Assembly: GCF_030272615.1 (NCBI RefSeq)
Contig: NC_081414.1
Span: 660,774,438 to 660,838,437, forward strand
Reading direction: 5' to 3'
DNA from: Cryptomeria japonica
Lineage: Eukaryota > Streptophyta > Pinopsida > Cupressales > Cupressaceae
DNA: 64,000 nt
Position 1 is the stretch's first letter, and every line of letters begins with the position of its first letter. Position numbers and translations under genes: made by a program. Shown here one piece after another: positions 37,239 through 48,985 of this stretch. Below the pieces are notes generated by a model that was not told the DNA's origin, did not search any database, and was given only the letters and a program-made list of their open reading frames with translations.

Positions 37239-38497
37239 TCATATTACCTGACAAACCTCTGCATACCATCCATCCTCTAGCAAGTGTTGTAGTATACGGT
37301 CTCTCAAATCCATGCCCATAGATATGGTGTAAACCTCGTGACGTCTCCTACTCAAAGCATCTACGACTACATTTTCCTTTCCTTTGATGTAGTGAACGTC
37401 AAAATCATATTCGCACAAGAACTCCATCCATCTCCTCTGATGTGCATTAAGGTTCGGCTGAGTGGAAATGTACTGAAGACTCTGATGATCTGAATGTAGC
37501 TCGAAGTGATGACCTAAAAGGAAGTGTCTCCACCTCACAAGTGCATGCACTACTGCTACAAGCTCAAGGTCATGAGTAGGATAATTAAGTTCATGAGTCT
37601 TAAGTTTCCTAGACTCAAAAGCTATAGCCCTACCATCTTGCATAAGAATTGCTCTTAAACCCTCTAGTGAAGCATCTGTACAAACCATGAAGTCAGCTGA
37701 GGGATCTGTTACAACAAGGATAGGAGCGCTAGTAAGTGCCTTCTTGAGTTCTCTGTCCACTCAAATTTATTCCCTTTACGCTAAAGAGAAGTAATAGGAT
37801 ATGCGACTCTAGAGAATCCCTCAATAAAATGTCGGTAATACCCTGCTAAGCCCATGAAGCTCCTGACCTCTATCACACTAGTTGGCGTTGGCCAATCCAT
37901 AATAGCCCTGATCTTTGATGGGTCAACTAAGATCCCATCACCAAAAATAATGTGCCCAAGGTACTTGACCTCGGATCGAAAGAAAGCACACTTTGACAAA
38001 CTACCAAACAATTGATTATCCCGCAAACACTGCAATACCTGTTTCAGGTGCTCCTCATGCTCCTTCTCATTCTAAGAATATATCAGTATATCATCAAGGA
38101 ACACAATTACAAACCGGTCCAGAAATATACGGAATACCCCATTCATGAGACTCATAAAAATAGCTGGGGCATTCGTAAGACCGAATGGAACCACGGTGAA
38201 CTCATAGTGACCATATCTAGTACGAAATGCAGTCTTGTGGATATCCCTTTCCACTATTCTCAACTGATGGTATCCTAACTTCAAATCAATTTTGGAAAAG
38301 AATTTGGCACCCTAAAATTGGTCGAATAAATCATCAATTATGGGCAAAGGATATCAGTTCTTGATGGTTACTTTATTTAACTGTCGATAATCCATACATA
38401 ATCGGAGAGATCCATCCTTCTTCTTAACGAAAATGACGGGTGCACCCCAAGGGGATACTCTAGGATGAATATGACCCTTCTCAAGGAGTTCCTCAAG
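37239..38497 (-). pseudogene. G reverse transcriptase and RNase H
   Basis: The RT palm reads [12 protein letters not shown] (first Asp, near 38290), [10 protein letters not shown] and FLDD (38101-38090). A TAG at 38072-38074 replaces Gln in the YS-Q-NEKEH context. The thumb continues from 38035 (KYLGHII, WPTPTSVIEVRSFMGLAGYYR). After a frameshift near 37770, RNase H follows: VCTDASLEGLRAILMQ, LNYPTHDLELVAVVHAL, HSDHQSLQYI and GKENVVVDALSRR. All major motifs are present. Confidence 0.9.
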
Positions 38498-39310
38498 CTA
38501 TATTTTGAGTTCATTAAGCTCATTTATGGTCATCCTATAAGGTGCTCTGGAAACTAGCTCGACTCCTGGTACAAGGTCTATATGAAAGTCAATCTCTCTA
38601 TGAGGTGGCATTCCAAGTAGCTCTGAAAGGAACACATCTGAATATCCCTTAAGGATAGGATGGTCATCAAGTGATGTTTCCTTTTCTTCCTCTTCTCCTC
38701 TGTCACTGATAGTGATAGCAAAAAGCTGACATCCCTTTCGCATGCTCTGCTTAAGCTGCATTGCGGAGATCATACGAAGAGACACAGGTCTCTGAATCCC
38801 GGTGATAACTATGGGCGATCCATGATCATCTTCACACTCGATCTTTTTCAAGTGGCAATCCATCTTGGCTCTATGGGCATAAATTCAATCCATGCCAAGT
38901 ATGATACCATAAGATCCAAGTGGTGTCACTCTAAGGTCTACTAATGTGGTGCTCTTGCCAATCTGTAGCTGACATGCCCTAACCTCTGATTCCACTGACA
39001 CTCTAGCCCCTAAAGCTAATTCCACTTCCCAACTGACACCCTGTCTAGTTGCCACTAGCCCGCAACACTCCACAACCAATGGAGATATAAAGGAGTCAGT
39101 AGCTCCTGAATCAAACAAAATAGATACCTTGTTAGCTTTGATCATACCTGTAGCCTCGATGACCATGGCCTGATGCTCAGCCTGGCGGTTGTCAACCACT
39201 GTGAATACTCTATGGGACCTGACCATATCACCAACTATCAGCTCTGAAGCGACCATCCGCGGATTCCCTACCATCTGACCTTGAGGGAAATCCCTTGCCC
39301 TATGCCCCAT
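38498..39310 (-). pseudogene. G zinc knuckle, protease and Pol linker
   Basis: Just upstream (about 39335-39295) the knuckle reads CFTCGAMGHRARDFP, in which the last Cys of CCHC is Phe. The protease follows in the same frame with ILFDSGATDSFISPLVVE (near 39125-39070), an intact D-S-G-A active site, and IILGMD at its end (near 38890). After a stop at 38885-38887 the linker (38863-38498) leads with LPGMPPHREIDF-like and YRMTINELNELK motifs into RT. Confidence 0.85.
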
Positions 39311-40585
39311 GGCTCCACATGTAAAGCAAGCACCCCGTGCCTGAAACTGGGCACCCTGGGGCCTAGAGAAAGCCTATCCTCCTGTCTTGCTGGATCCGTT
39401 GTACCCACCCCTAGAGGACTGTTCAGTCCTCGCCGGAGATTTGTAAGGCACCTACACTCTCTGATCTCACCTCTGACCTTGAGACTGCCACTGCTTGGGC
39501 TTGGTGCCCTGCTAATACTGTGGAGGCTTCTGCCTCAGGTTATGTGGTGTCTGTTGTGGAGGAGGGGGTTTGGAGAACCCCTGTGTGTTTTGGTTATTTC
39601 CCTTCCAATATGGTTTCTGGAATCCATAGGTCTGGGGTGTGGGGTTGCGGTTCTAAAACTGATCCCTAGTGTCTTGTGGTCTGACCTGAATTTCATCGGC
39701 TATCAGTGCCTTCTCCATGGCAACCCGAAGGCTCTTTGGAGTGGACATCCTCACTAGCTTGGCTATACCGGCATTTAACCCTCTGATGAAGCGGTTTACG
39801 AGAAGTTTCTCATCCTTTAGATAATCCACGTAAGGCAACAACTCAAAGAATTTTCTCTCATATTGGGTTACTGATAAGCCCTTTTGTTGGAGGTTGTGAA
39901 ACTTGTCTATCCGACGCTGTCTGAAATGTTCTGATAGGTACCTCTCCCGGAACCTCTCTGTGAATATCTCCCAAGTGAGAGTATCAAGAACTAATCCGCA
40001 TTTGTACTCCTCCTGTCTCCACCATGTGGAGGTCATTCCTCTCAGCAGATAGACTATGACACGTTCTTTTAGGTTGCTCTCGTAAGAGCACAATGCAAAG
40101 CACCTCTCAAGGCTCAAAAGCCATGCCTCAGCCTCTACCCTGTTGGTAGAGCCCCCAAAAAATGGTGGCTGGAGATGCATGACCTCCTTGATAAGATCCC
40201 CTGGATCTCGACGAGCTCTCTCAAAATAAACTGGCTCCACCACTGGAGGTGGTCCTGGTATGTGCATAAACTCTGGCTCATTTCCACCCTGACTGTCTAC
40301 AGGAATAGGAGTTGGGCTCCTATTTCGTTCCCTCTCAACTGATCTATGACTCCCAGAGTCCTGATTTCTAACCTAAGGGTTCTGTGCTAGAATCCTTTCC
40401 TGAACTATGCCAATTAGGTTCTAGATTGCTTCTAAGAGGTTTCGGTTAGAATCATTTGGATATTCAGGAGGTGCTTCTAGGTTCTCTTCTAGAACTGATT
40501 CCTCCCTAGCTACCTCTTCGCGTGCTATGCGCACATGCCTAGGAGCCCTTCTACGCTTGCGAGCTTGTCACGTCGTCGGAGGCAT
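39311..40585 (-). pseudogene. G Gag
   Basis: The probable start is ATG at 40585, about 160 bp after the primer site, opening MPPTT. A TGA follows almost at once where the basic stretch suggests Arg (CGA). In-frame TAGs include 40421-40423. The frame is clean from 40267 to 39653: FERARRDPGDLIKEVMHLQPP, FFGGSTNRVEAEAWL, TWWRQEEYKCGL, FTERFRERYLSEHFRQRR and GLSVTQYERKFFELL are Retrotrans_gag landmarks. A Gly/Gln/Pro-rich region to the zinc knuckle follows. The frame is the same as protease and RT, so Gag-Pol was probably one polyprotein. Confidence 0.87.
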
Positions 40586-40743
40586 CCTGAGAGGAAAAAT
40601 AAAATAAATTAAATAACTAATTTCTTTTAGAAAATTATTTAATCAATTAAATTTAAATGTCTTATAAAAATCAATATAATAAAATAAATTAAATAATCTA
40701 AAGCAAAACGTAAGTGGAGTAAGGTTCCTAGTGTGGAAACCTT

Positions 40744-40755
40744 GCTCTGATACCA
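40744..40755 (-). other. primer binding site of G (tRNA-iMet)
   Basis: On the minus strand TGGTATCAGAGC, continuing AAGG, lies three bases after the LTR end. It is a perfect initiator-Met match. Confidence 0.9.
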
Positions 40756-41506
40756 AAATGTCATGCCCAAAATTTAGGACAAGAACGGGAAAAAAAAAAA
40801 TTTAAACATAACTTTTAAAAGCATTAATTTGACAAATATAAAATGCTACAACATGTTTTGTCTTAACTATGTTTAGATTAACTTTATCTACTAGCTCAAA
40901 TATTCGAAATTAAATAAAATTAAATGCAGAATTCTAAGTGGATGATTTTATTGTCTACTCGAATTTTTTAAAAAAATCAACTGACTCAGATAATTAATTA
41001 ACGCAGACAAAATTAACCTTGGAAAGCCATTAATTGATTTTAGAAAGCTAATTAAAAATCACTCTCCTAGTATCCATTTTAATCCATCATTAAAATATAC
41101 TTAAATTAATCCATTTTAATCCATACTTAAAATGTGCTCAAATTAAATTAATCAAAATTAAATCTCAACCCCTTGTTTTGTTTTTTTTAAATGATATACC
41201 CCTAGATTGAATTGAACAAAATAATGTTTACCCTCTTGATTTTATATACTCTTAAAATCTACAACACTAAATAAATATTTAGAATCTAAAGTTATACTTT
41301 ATTCTTTAATTTCTACAACTATCTATTTTTATTTTCATAAATGTGTAAATAAATATTTATATTTATATACAAATACATTTCTAAATATATAAATTTAGTT
41401 TCCTTAACAATTTCTCAAACTTTATGGAAATAAGGCCATGCAACCCTAGTTAGGGATTTGCATTATAAAATATCCCTAAAATTAAAAAAAAATTATCATT
41501 TCTATT

Positions 41507-42715
41507 TGTAAAGCGGAAAATCGCGATCGAACCCTAGTTGTTCTCCCCTCTTCCAACTCCGAGGAGAGAGAAGGGAGGTTCGCTAGGATTCGATGGTTTT
41601 CACTTAGGGGAGAGACTTTACATTCAAAAGAGGGGTTGAAACCCACAAGATCCAATCCCACGTAATGCAAGATTGGATGCTAAATGTGTTTCAAGAGTTA
41701 AGACAGCAAGGCTACCCTCTTTCGTAAAGAATGTTGATAGGAGAATTAAGCTAAGCATGCATAGAAAGTGATAAAGATTCGCTTATAAACTGAGATAGGA
41801 ATACAGTATGAAGCTGCGGACCTGGAATTAGCAGTAAAATGTCGATACGGCGCTGTCCTGCAAATTTGAGCAAAAGTTGTCGGGACGATGGCGCCCGGCG
41901 CCATGGTCCTCCAAAAAATCCGTGAAACGAAGGGGGATTTGTTCGTCTCTGCACAAGGATTCCAGATCTTCAATTTCAGCCGCGTACCTACAACCTACAC
42001 ACAGAAAAGCGAAGACGATTGGGGGGTTAGGGATTAGGGGTTTGCCTTTAGGTCAAACCCCGGTTTTGGAATTAACCAAGAAATGAGCAAGTGTTGTAAA
42101 TGTAAATGTATGTAAAACAAGTACTAATACCTTGTTCTAAGGATGTTTGTATCCTTATGTGCGAAGGTTTAGATATTGTATGTTGTATGTTGTAGCATGT
42201 AGTATGTGATCTCCTCTTGAATGGTTGAATCCTTGTCTTTAATGCAACACTTAGCCTTGAATGGAGACTTGAAATGATCAATTGCTTGAAGGAATGCTTG
42301 AATGCTTGAATGCTTGAATGCTTGAGTATAGTTTCCACGCTTTTTCCATCATGTCGAATGAAAGAGGAAAATGTAGTTTATATACTTGTCATTTAGGGAT
42401 GATAGACTGATTTTCCCGACCTTAGGCCGACCAGGAAAGTTAATTTCCAAATTGCAAACAAAAAGACCCGAGACCCCTTAGGAGACCGGGCCCAAAATAG
42501 GACCCAGGGACCAGGGCGCTGGGTTCCCTGGTCCTTAAGGACCAGGGCACTGGGCGCTCTGGTCCCACCTCCCGGGATAGCAGGGTGCTTGAAAAATGCA
42601 GTTTTCAGTGTCGTGAGCAAGTTTCAGGGTCTCCATTCAGGTTGCGTGTTGCGTTGCCATCGTGAAGACCAAAATGCAGTCGAAATTGCAAGTGTCGCAA
42701 TTTTAGGATGCTACA
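41507..42715 (-). mobile_element. solo LTR S4 inside the right LTR of G
   Basis: A 1209-bp block starts TGTAAAGCGG and ends GGATGCTACA, flanked by CTATT on both sides (41502-41506 and 42716-42720). It is absent from the left LTR of G (junction near 32600). A TATATAAA on the minus strand (42377-42384) suggests minus orientation with start TGTAGCATCC. It contains a short ATGCTTGA microrepeat near 42295-42325. No relative of this LTR is elsewhere in the window. Confidence 0.88.
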
Positions 42716-42882
42716 CTATTGTCATTACCCTAGCCCTACCCGGGCTAGGGTTTTATACTTATATTTCTTTTGATTAACAATTTTTTTGTGCAGGGCCAAA
42801 TTGGGAACCCCTGGGCAGCGGCCATGGCTGAGGAGAGGACGCAGTTTTAAGGGGGGGGGGACGGCGTGGCCGAAGCCACCCT

Positions 42883-43075
42883 CTGTGCAACGCACAGTGG
42901 GCTTGGCCCCGTCGACCACTGTGCATTGCACAGTGGGAGGCACCACCAACCACTATGCATTGCACAGTGGGAGGCACCGTCGAACACTGTGCATTGCACA
43001 GTGGGAGGTGCCGCCAAACACTGTGCATTGCACAGTGGGAGGTGTCGCTGACCCCTGTGCAAAGCACAATGGGCT
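42883..43075. repeat. 34-bp hairpin repeats, 6 units, in G right LTR
   Basis: Units start at 42883, 42919, 42953, 42987, 43021 and 43055 (spacing 36, 34, 34, 34, 34). The core CTGTGCATTGCACAG is a near-perfect inverted repeat, followed by TGGGAGG. It sits in the GC-rich module 42790-43088 of an otherwise AT-rich LTR. Short open frames through it are by-products of the repeat. Confidence 0.9.
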
Positions 43076-43203
43076 TGGCCCCGAAAAGGCATAAAAAAAA
43101 TTCTTTTTTTCCTTTTTTTAAAAAAATAGTTTGTTTATATATATATATTTTTTTAGTATAATATATATATATATGTATATGTATATGTATATATATATAT
43201 ATG

Positions 43204-43234
<31 letters not shown>

Positions 43235-46033
43235 AAGTTTATTACTTATGTATATATATATAAACATATAAATAAGTGTATTTTGTTTATTTCTAAGAAT
43301 GAATTCCTTTACTCATAGACACAGGTATATATATATATATATTCAAAATAAATGAACGTTATAACTAGAGTATCAATTTTCTATACAATAAATATGCAGG
43401 TGCTTTTAATCTGTAGCTTATTTAACAGTTTTGATGCTATATTGAGATTAAATCAATTGTGTTTATTTCCCTTTTATCAAAATCTTAGTTGCTAAAAGGA
43501 AATAGATAGGTTGTTTAGTTATTGATTTTCTTTCAGCAAAAATGATTTAAACGGCAGAATTAAATCACTTAAAACAGCACTCAAGGATCTTAATTATTTC
43601 ATGTAATCTGTTTCTATAGATTTTATCTAATTAAAACTAAAATAGATTAAGATTTTCAGTTTCTGCAATAATTAAATTTATAGATTTTGCAATTTCTACA
43701 GCAACCATTTAGATAACAAATTTAATAAAATCTAACAACAACTAAATCTCATATTTTCTGTAATTAAAATAAAAGACAAAATCACAGATAAAAATGAAAT
43801 CACAGAATTAAATAAAAATGACTTTTGTATTTCTGTGAACTGATGCATGCAAATCAAATGTATTTTTTTTCAATTAAATAAAAGAATAAATTTAGCTCAT
43901 TTCATTCCAAGAAATATTAAATACTCTACAAGATTTAACCTCAACTTTAGGACTAGAACTTAGAAATAAACCATTTATCTTTTTTGCAAAATAACATGAT
44001 ATTTTCTGCATATATATAACAAATAACATATTCCCAAGTCTGTATTGCTATGTTACAAATAGCCTCTCATTTCAAACAAATGAGGACTTTTCAAAGGGTA
44101 TTAATTACATTTACAACAATTTTCCTCAATCAATATCTTCCGCCATAACTGCATGCCCTGATATTTCTTCTAACAATCTGCAAATAAATCAAAATTATGA
44201 CCATGGAGTGCTCACCTCCCAACCTAGGCTAACTGGTAGCCACCCCCGAGCTCGGAGAACCAAGCCCTAGATAGGTAACAAACATGCAAACACAAAAGAT
44301 AGAATACACACAAACTAAAACACATCCCAACCCAGGCTACACTGCACCACACATTGTGATGTCCTTTTTAAGGGTGGTAGTGGACCAAGTAGCTTGAGGA
44401 GAACTGCAAGTATGGAAAAACATGTAGCCACCTCATGGAAACCAAATACATCAAGTATAGCAACCCCTTATTCCTTATGCCCCCACAAGGCATTCATACC
44501 TTATTTCCCTCCTCATGACCCCCAATGCATAAACAAGCCATGCAGCAAGGGTCACATAAAATCCCTTGTGATCGCTCTCCTAACGAGAGTGTCTCACTCG
44601 AGGGTTGTCACTTCTACCACCCACAAGATCCTCCTCTCTCCCAAGAGAAGGAGGTCTTGATTACACCCAAAAACACATACAATGTATAAACACAAAATAC
44701 CAAATAAATTTCCAAGAGAACATGCAAGGAAACTAGTCTTTTACACAATCATTACTTTCAAAACACATGCAATAAGAAATCCATTATAAGAAAGATACAA
44801 CCAACCTTAATCTGCCCAAAGGTATGCTAGTTTTGTTGAGGATGAGCAGCCCAATTCCACGGTTCTTCTCTTTCTACCCTTAGCCAAAATTCTCAAACCA
44901 AATTCTATCTTTTTCTTTACAAAATTCTTTTGTCTCAAAAAATGGAGAGTGGGTGATTACCCACTAATTTTCTAATTCTTGCTTAAGAAGCCCATTGTGA
45001 GAGTTCTTACAAGTTTCTAAAAACTAAAAAGGAAGGTAAGGTAAAATGGGAAAGGGAACTCTCATTCAAAAAGGAAGGTTTACAACTAGGTTCAAGTTTT
45101 CTAATTTCAATTTTCGTACAACTTAGAAAAGTCACTTTTTAGGGTGTCTAAAAGGTCACATGGGAGTAGAAACTTGCCTAAAATTACCCCTAACCCTTAG
45201 GTATACCTTATGGGCTTTAGGAAACCCTATTAAACTACCCCTAGGTGTCCATTTAACCCTTTTTTAACCCCTCTGATGTTTATTTTCGGGTCAAACATAT
45301 GTTGACCATCCCAAAGATTCTTTTCCCAAGGCATTTATGACATCACATTACATTAATTGAGAAAGCTATAGTTAAACAATTCCCACCAAGAGACAAATTT
45401 AAAAATTCAAACATAAATCCACACGTGTCAAGTGACACAAAGAAAATACTTTTACAAATTTATACATGAAATCGTGTCTATTGTGGATTTTACATAAATC
45501 AATTAAATAACACTTAACACACATGCATCATTTATTGTTACGAATAAAATACCACACAAATGGGGTGTTGTCTCTCCAAATAGACAAACCCTGACTTTAC
45601 GAACATACATAGGTCTAGGTTTGGTTCTCCATAATATTTTCATGGTCACATGGATAATTTCCTACGCATCTCAATTTACACATTACTAGCTTCAAGTAAC
45701 CTCATGTAATATAAATCACAAGAATAATAATATACATCATCACTTGCATACAATTTACATCTAAACAATTCAATACATCATATTTGTATCATCATAGTAA
45801 AGTCCTGCAAATTCAATAATGATATTTATCACCGCAAATTCATCCTATTCAAAAATCATGTAATGTTTTATATCATAAAGCATATAAATAAAGCATCAAC
45901 ATATAGCAATGTTATCCAAATCATGGAATCATATAAGTTCTAAATCCATAATGCATAAAAAATTAAAGCATCCATAATAGTCTCATCATAAAAACCACTG
46001 AAATGTCAGACTGAGTCGAGGTGGGGCCTCACA

Positions 46034-46914
46034 CCCTCCCCCATATATATATTATTATTTTTAAATTGTTTTTTTTTATATATACATATTTTATCAAAAA
46101 AAAAATATAGTAGTTTAATATTAATTAAATGTTTTTTTTTTAAGTTTTAATTATGATTAATTTGGCATTAATTTTAATTTATGATTAAATTGGATATTAA
46201 TTAGTTGTATAATGGTATATATATGTTAATTTAATATCCAAATTTCATTTTATGATTAATGAATTTTTTTTTCTAATTAAGTACTTAATTTTTTAATTTC
46301 GTTATTAATTATTAATTTGTTATATTTAATTAATTGCGGATTATAAATATATACATTAATTAATAGTTAATTTTTGTATTTTTTTAATATGTACGCAAGG
46401 AAATAATTTGTTAATTTGGGAATGGATTATCTATATTTTTTTATTTTTTTTTAATACATATTTCCTTGATCTGAAACTGTAACTTTGTTCTGGGAAAGAT
46501 GAATTTGGAGAGACTGTTTTCGAACCAATATGTCAATGATGTTTTATTTGAAGATTAAACAACATATTTATTCGGTTAATGTTAATTTAAATATATTCAT
46601 GTGAACTTGGTTTAAAACTCATAATGACGCATTTATGTATGTTCGATGCAATGAACCTTAGAGAATTAGAAAACCAAGAACAACCTATACCTGGATGAGG
46701 TGGATAACTGCAGTCAAACTTAGATCATTTAGAAGACTTGATCGACATTTAATGTTTATATCAATATGGGAAAAGATTGTATTTACCAATTGTTGCCTAT
46801 GCAAGTTTAATTTTTGTATTCACTTTTGCTTAAGTAATGGTAAGCATTGATTTGTTTGATTGGACCCTATCGTATGGTTGATTTGGGTTACCTGTTTCTG
46901 TCCTCAGTCTCGAG
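46034..46914 (+). repeat. 3' LTR of A, second segment
   Basis: The first five bases are the second copy of CCCTC. From 46039 the sequence matches 22569-23438 of the 5' LTR of A. It stops at CTCGAG, where element C begins; TCGAG (46910-46914) is the expected left target copy for C. Confidence 0.9.
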
Positions 46915-46943
46915 TGATAACACAATGATGAACTTTGAGTACC
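46915..46943 (-). repeat. C 3' LTR, outer fragment
   Basis: 29 bp beginning TGATAACACAATGATGAAC, the same LTR end as solo LTR S3. It ends in GTACC, the target copy for B. Confidence 0.85.
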
Positions 46944-48663
46944 TGTAGTACCCTACCCTAGTCAGCGTTTTACCATCGGTTTGACTTTGGTTGACTTTCC
47001 TATGTGGCATTCTTGAATGGTTGAATTACTGTTATGTAATGTTGTAGATTAGATAATATGAATATTGTGCATACCTGTTATTGTGTTTTCGCATCGATTC
47101 TTGTGTAACTTTAATTGTTTCCCTAATTCTTGTTATAAATCTCGAGCTAATGCCTTCATTAAATATGTATATATATGTATGCTTGCATGACTCATGGTTG
47201 CAGGAGATTGCAGGTACAATACCACCTAAGTGCGAGGTTCATCTCCATCAGGATTCGCAGGGTTGAGTATACCTTTTTCATCCTTAGGATTTGGATTAGG
47301 TGGTCGTAAAAGCCTCATCTTGCCTTAGCCATGATCAAGTGAGCATCTTGTGTGGTCCGTCGGTTTCATTTTCGTATGGGTTTGCATGTCATGTGATTGG
47401 TTGGCTTTCTTGGTTTGCGTGTGGTAAAATGGAGTACTTTATCCTAAGTATTTAATTTGATTTAATGTGTTCATTTACGCATTAGTAATTGAGAAATCAA
47501 AATAAATAGGTTTCTTTTAGGTGATTAATCATTAATTAAAAAGGATCGCTATATTTATGTTTGTAGCAAGTTTAAGTATTTAATTTAATTTAATGTGTTC
47601 ATTTACACATTAGTAATTGAGGAATTAAAATAAATAAGTTTCTTTTATGTGGATAATCATTAATTAAAAAAGATCGCTTTATTTATGTTTGTCACGAGTT
47701 TAATTTAATGGTTAATTTTAAATAAAGAATTTAATTAGTTTATGTGTTTTAAAAAGGAAAGATTTAAAGTTATTTGAAATAGAAATAAGTTAATCTCTTT
47801 TGCGTTTTGGAAAAGAAAGATTAATTTTACTTATTTAAGAAAATCAATTTTGATTAGAAAAGTAAGTTTTATTCATATATATTTTGATTTAGCGTGAAAG
47901 AGTGATTTTGGGAATTAATTTAATTAAAATATTTTATCCCTATCAATATTGTGAAAAAAAAATGTTAGCTTAGTTAATAATTAAATGAGAGAGAAGCTTT
48001 TTAATTTTTAATTAGAAAAGCAAGTTAGACTATTTGAATAATTGAAAAGAATGATTATTTTCATTTTTTTTATTTAAAAAGTGCTTAAATTAGAAATTAG
48101 AAAATTAGGTCAAAATTTCTTTCTTTTAACCTAGGTTGAAAAATATTTTGGGGTTGTTGAATTTTTGGGGGAAAAAATATATTTTGGATCGAGAAATTGG
48201 GGATTTTGGAGGAAAATGGAGATTTTCTTGAATGGCAGGTTGGGCTCGTCTTCAAAATCTTGCCAGGAATGCGAAATGAGGTAGGATTCGAATGCATCTC
48301 TTGAGTTGTTATGGTATTGGGTTTGTCTCTTCAAAAAAAAAAAGAATGGTTTTTCTTGATGATTTCTTACTTTAAACCTCCATGAATGTTGTTAAAATAT
48401 AGGTTTCAGTTTTGAAAATATTGTTTGTTCTTGGGTCAAGATTGCCTAAATGGTTTTGTGTTTGAGCAAATCTTGCATATTTGAAGGCCATTGAGTATTT
48501 GAAAAATCATAAACTTGCTGAGAAAAAAATTTCCCATAATGTTGTTTTGAACAATCTGGAAAATATATGGGACTGTGATAAAAAGGAAATGGGGGTTTAC
48601 GTTTTTTGGCATTTCATTTATTTCTATTCAAAAAAAATTATTTTAAATCAAAAATATTTTGGG

Positions 48664-48985
48664 GTTTGGAGGGCGGGGAGACGAAGCTCAACCCATGCCC
48701 CTCCCCTTTCCACCTCCCGCAAGAGCCCCTGCGTCTACCCTATGGAAGTGGAGGGACTGTGTCCACGTGAGTGGTCGCAGCTACCCCGCTCCATAGTGTG
48801 GAGGCCGAAGGGTCTGCGACCCCCACGGCGGCCGCAAAGACCCCGACTCCACTGTGTGTGGAGGCCGACGGTCTGTGTCCACCATGGTGGCCGTGGGCCC
48901 GATGGCTAGGGCATAACCGCCCCCACTCCCGTGATGGGAGGTGGGCCCACAACTGCCCAAGGGTTTGTCACCCTCCACGTATTTT
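48664..48985. repeat. GC-rich module in B 5' LTR
   Basis: About 320 bp of GC-rich sequence with recurring GTGTGGAGGCCGA- and CCCAC/GTGGG-type words inside an AT-rich LTR. It differs from A's GGTAGC module although the surrounding LTR is homologous. The 142-codon frame 48481-48909 runs through it, but the other LTR copy (56281-56530) lacks an equivalent frame, so I do not call a gene. Confidence 0.7.

Larger units (their letters stand above)
31843..46033 (-). mobile_element. Ty3-gypsy chromovirus 'G' (nested in A)
   Basis: A 14.2 kb insertion is flanked by CCCTC on both sides (31838-31842 and 46034-46038). Removal restores the A LTR exactly. LTRs at 31843-35852 and 40759-46033 enclose a 4.9 kb minus-strand Gag-PR-RT-RNase H-IN-chromodomain region with PBS and PPT. 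Integrase position and the chromodomain-like tail place it among plant chromoviruses, most like the Tekay/Del group from the C-terminal motif. By eye the LTRs are about 95% identical. The coding frame has only two frameshifts (near 37770 and 36785) plus stops. Confidence 0.93.
40759..46033 (-). repeat. right (5') LTR of G, with solo LTR S4 inside
   Basis: On the plus strand it runs from TGTCATGCCC to GGGGCCTCACA. Once S4 and one CTATT are removed it is 4061 bp, about 50 bp longer than the left LTR. Part of that comes from extra 34-bp repeat units and microsatellite differences. Confidence 0.92.
20852..46914 (+). mobile_element. LARD-like non-coding LTR element 'A' (3' end outside window)
   Basis: A 4.17 kb 5' LTR (20852-25023), an initiator-Met primer site, a ~3.6 kb interior without any significant ORF (excluding solo LTR S3), a polypurine tract and a 3' LTR starting at 30117. 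The 3' LTR is interrupted by chromovirus G at 31843 and by copia element C at 46915; about 1.6 kb of it should lie right of the window. ACTAG (20847-20851) precedes the 5' LTR. Long LTRs plus a non-coding interior with intact cis-signals are the hallmark of LARDs (large retrotransposon derivatives), which need proteins supplied by another element. Element B is a second member of the same group. Confidence 0.85.

Noticed and set aside
39281-39757. 158-codon ORF on the + strand opposite G Gag
   Set aside because: Antisense to the Gag/zinc-knuckle region, with no motif.
42774-43094. Cluster of short ORFs with repeated peptide on both strands
   Set aside because: They are translations of the 34-bp tandem repeat, open in several frames because of the repeat period and GC content.
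48481-48909. 142-codon ORF (+) in B's 5' LTR
   Set aside because: It runs through the GC-rich module, has low-complexity Arg/Pro/Gly composition, and the near-identical 3' LTR copy does not keep the frame.
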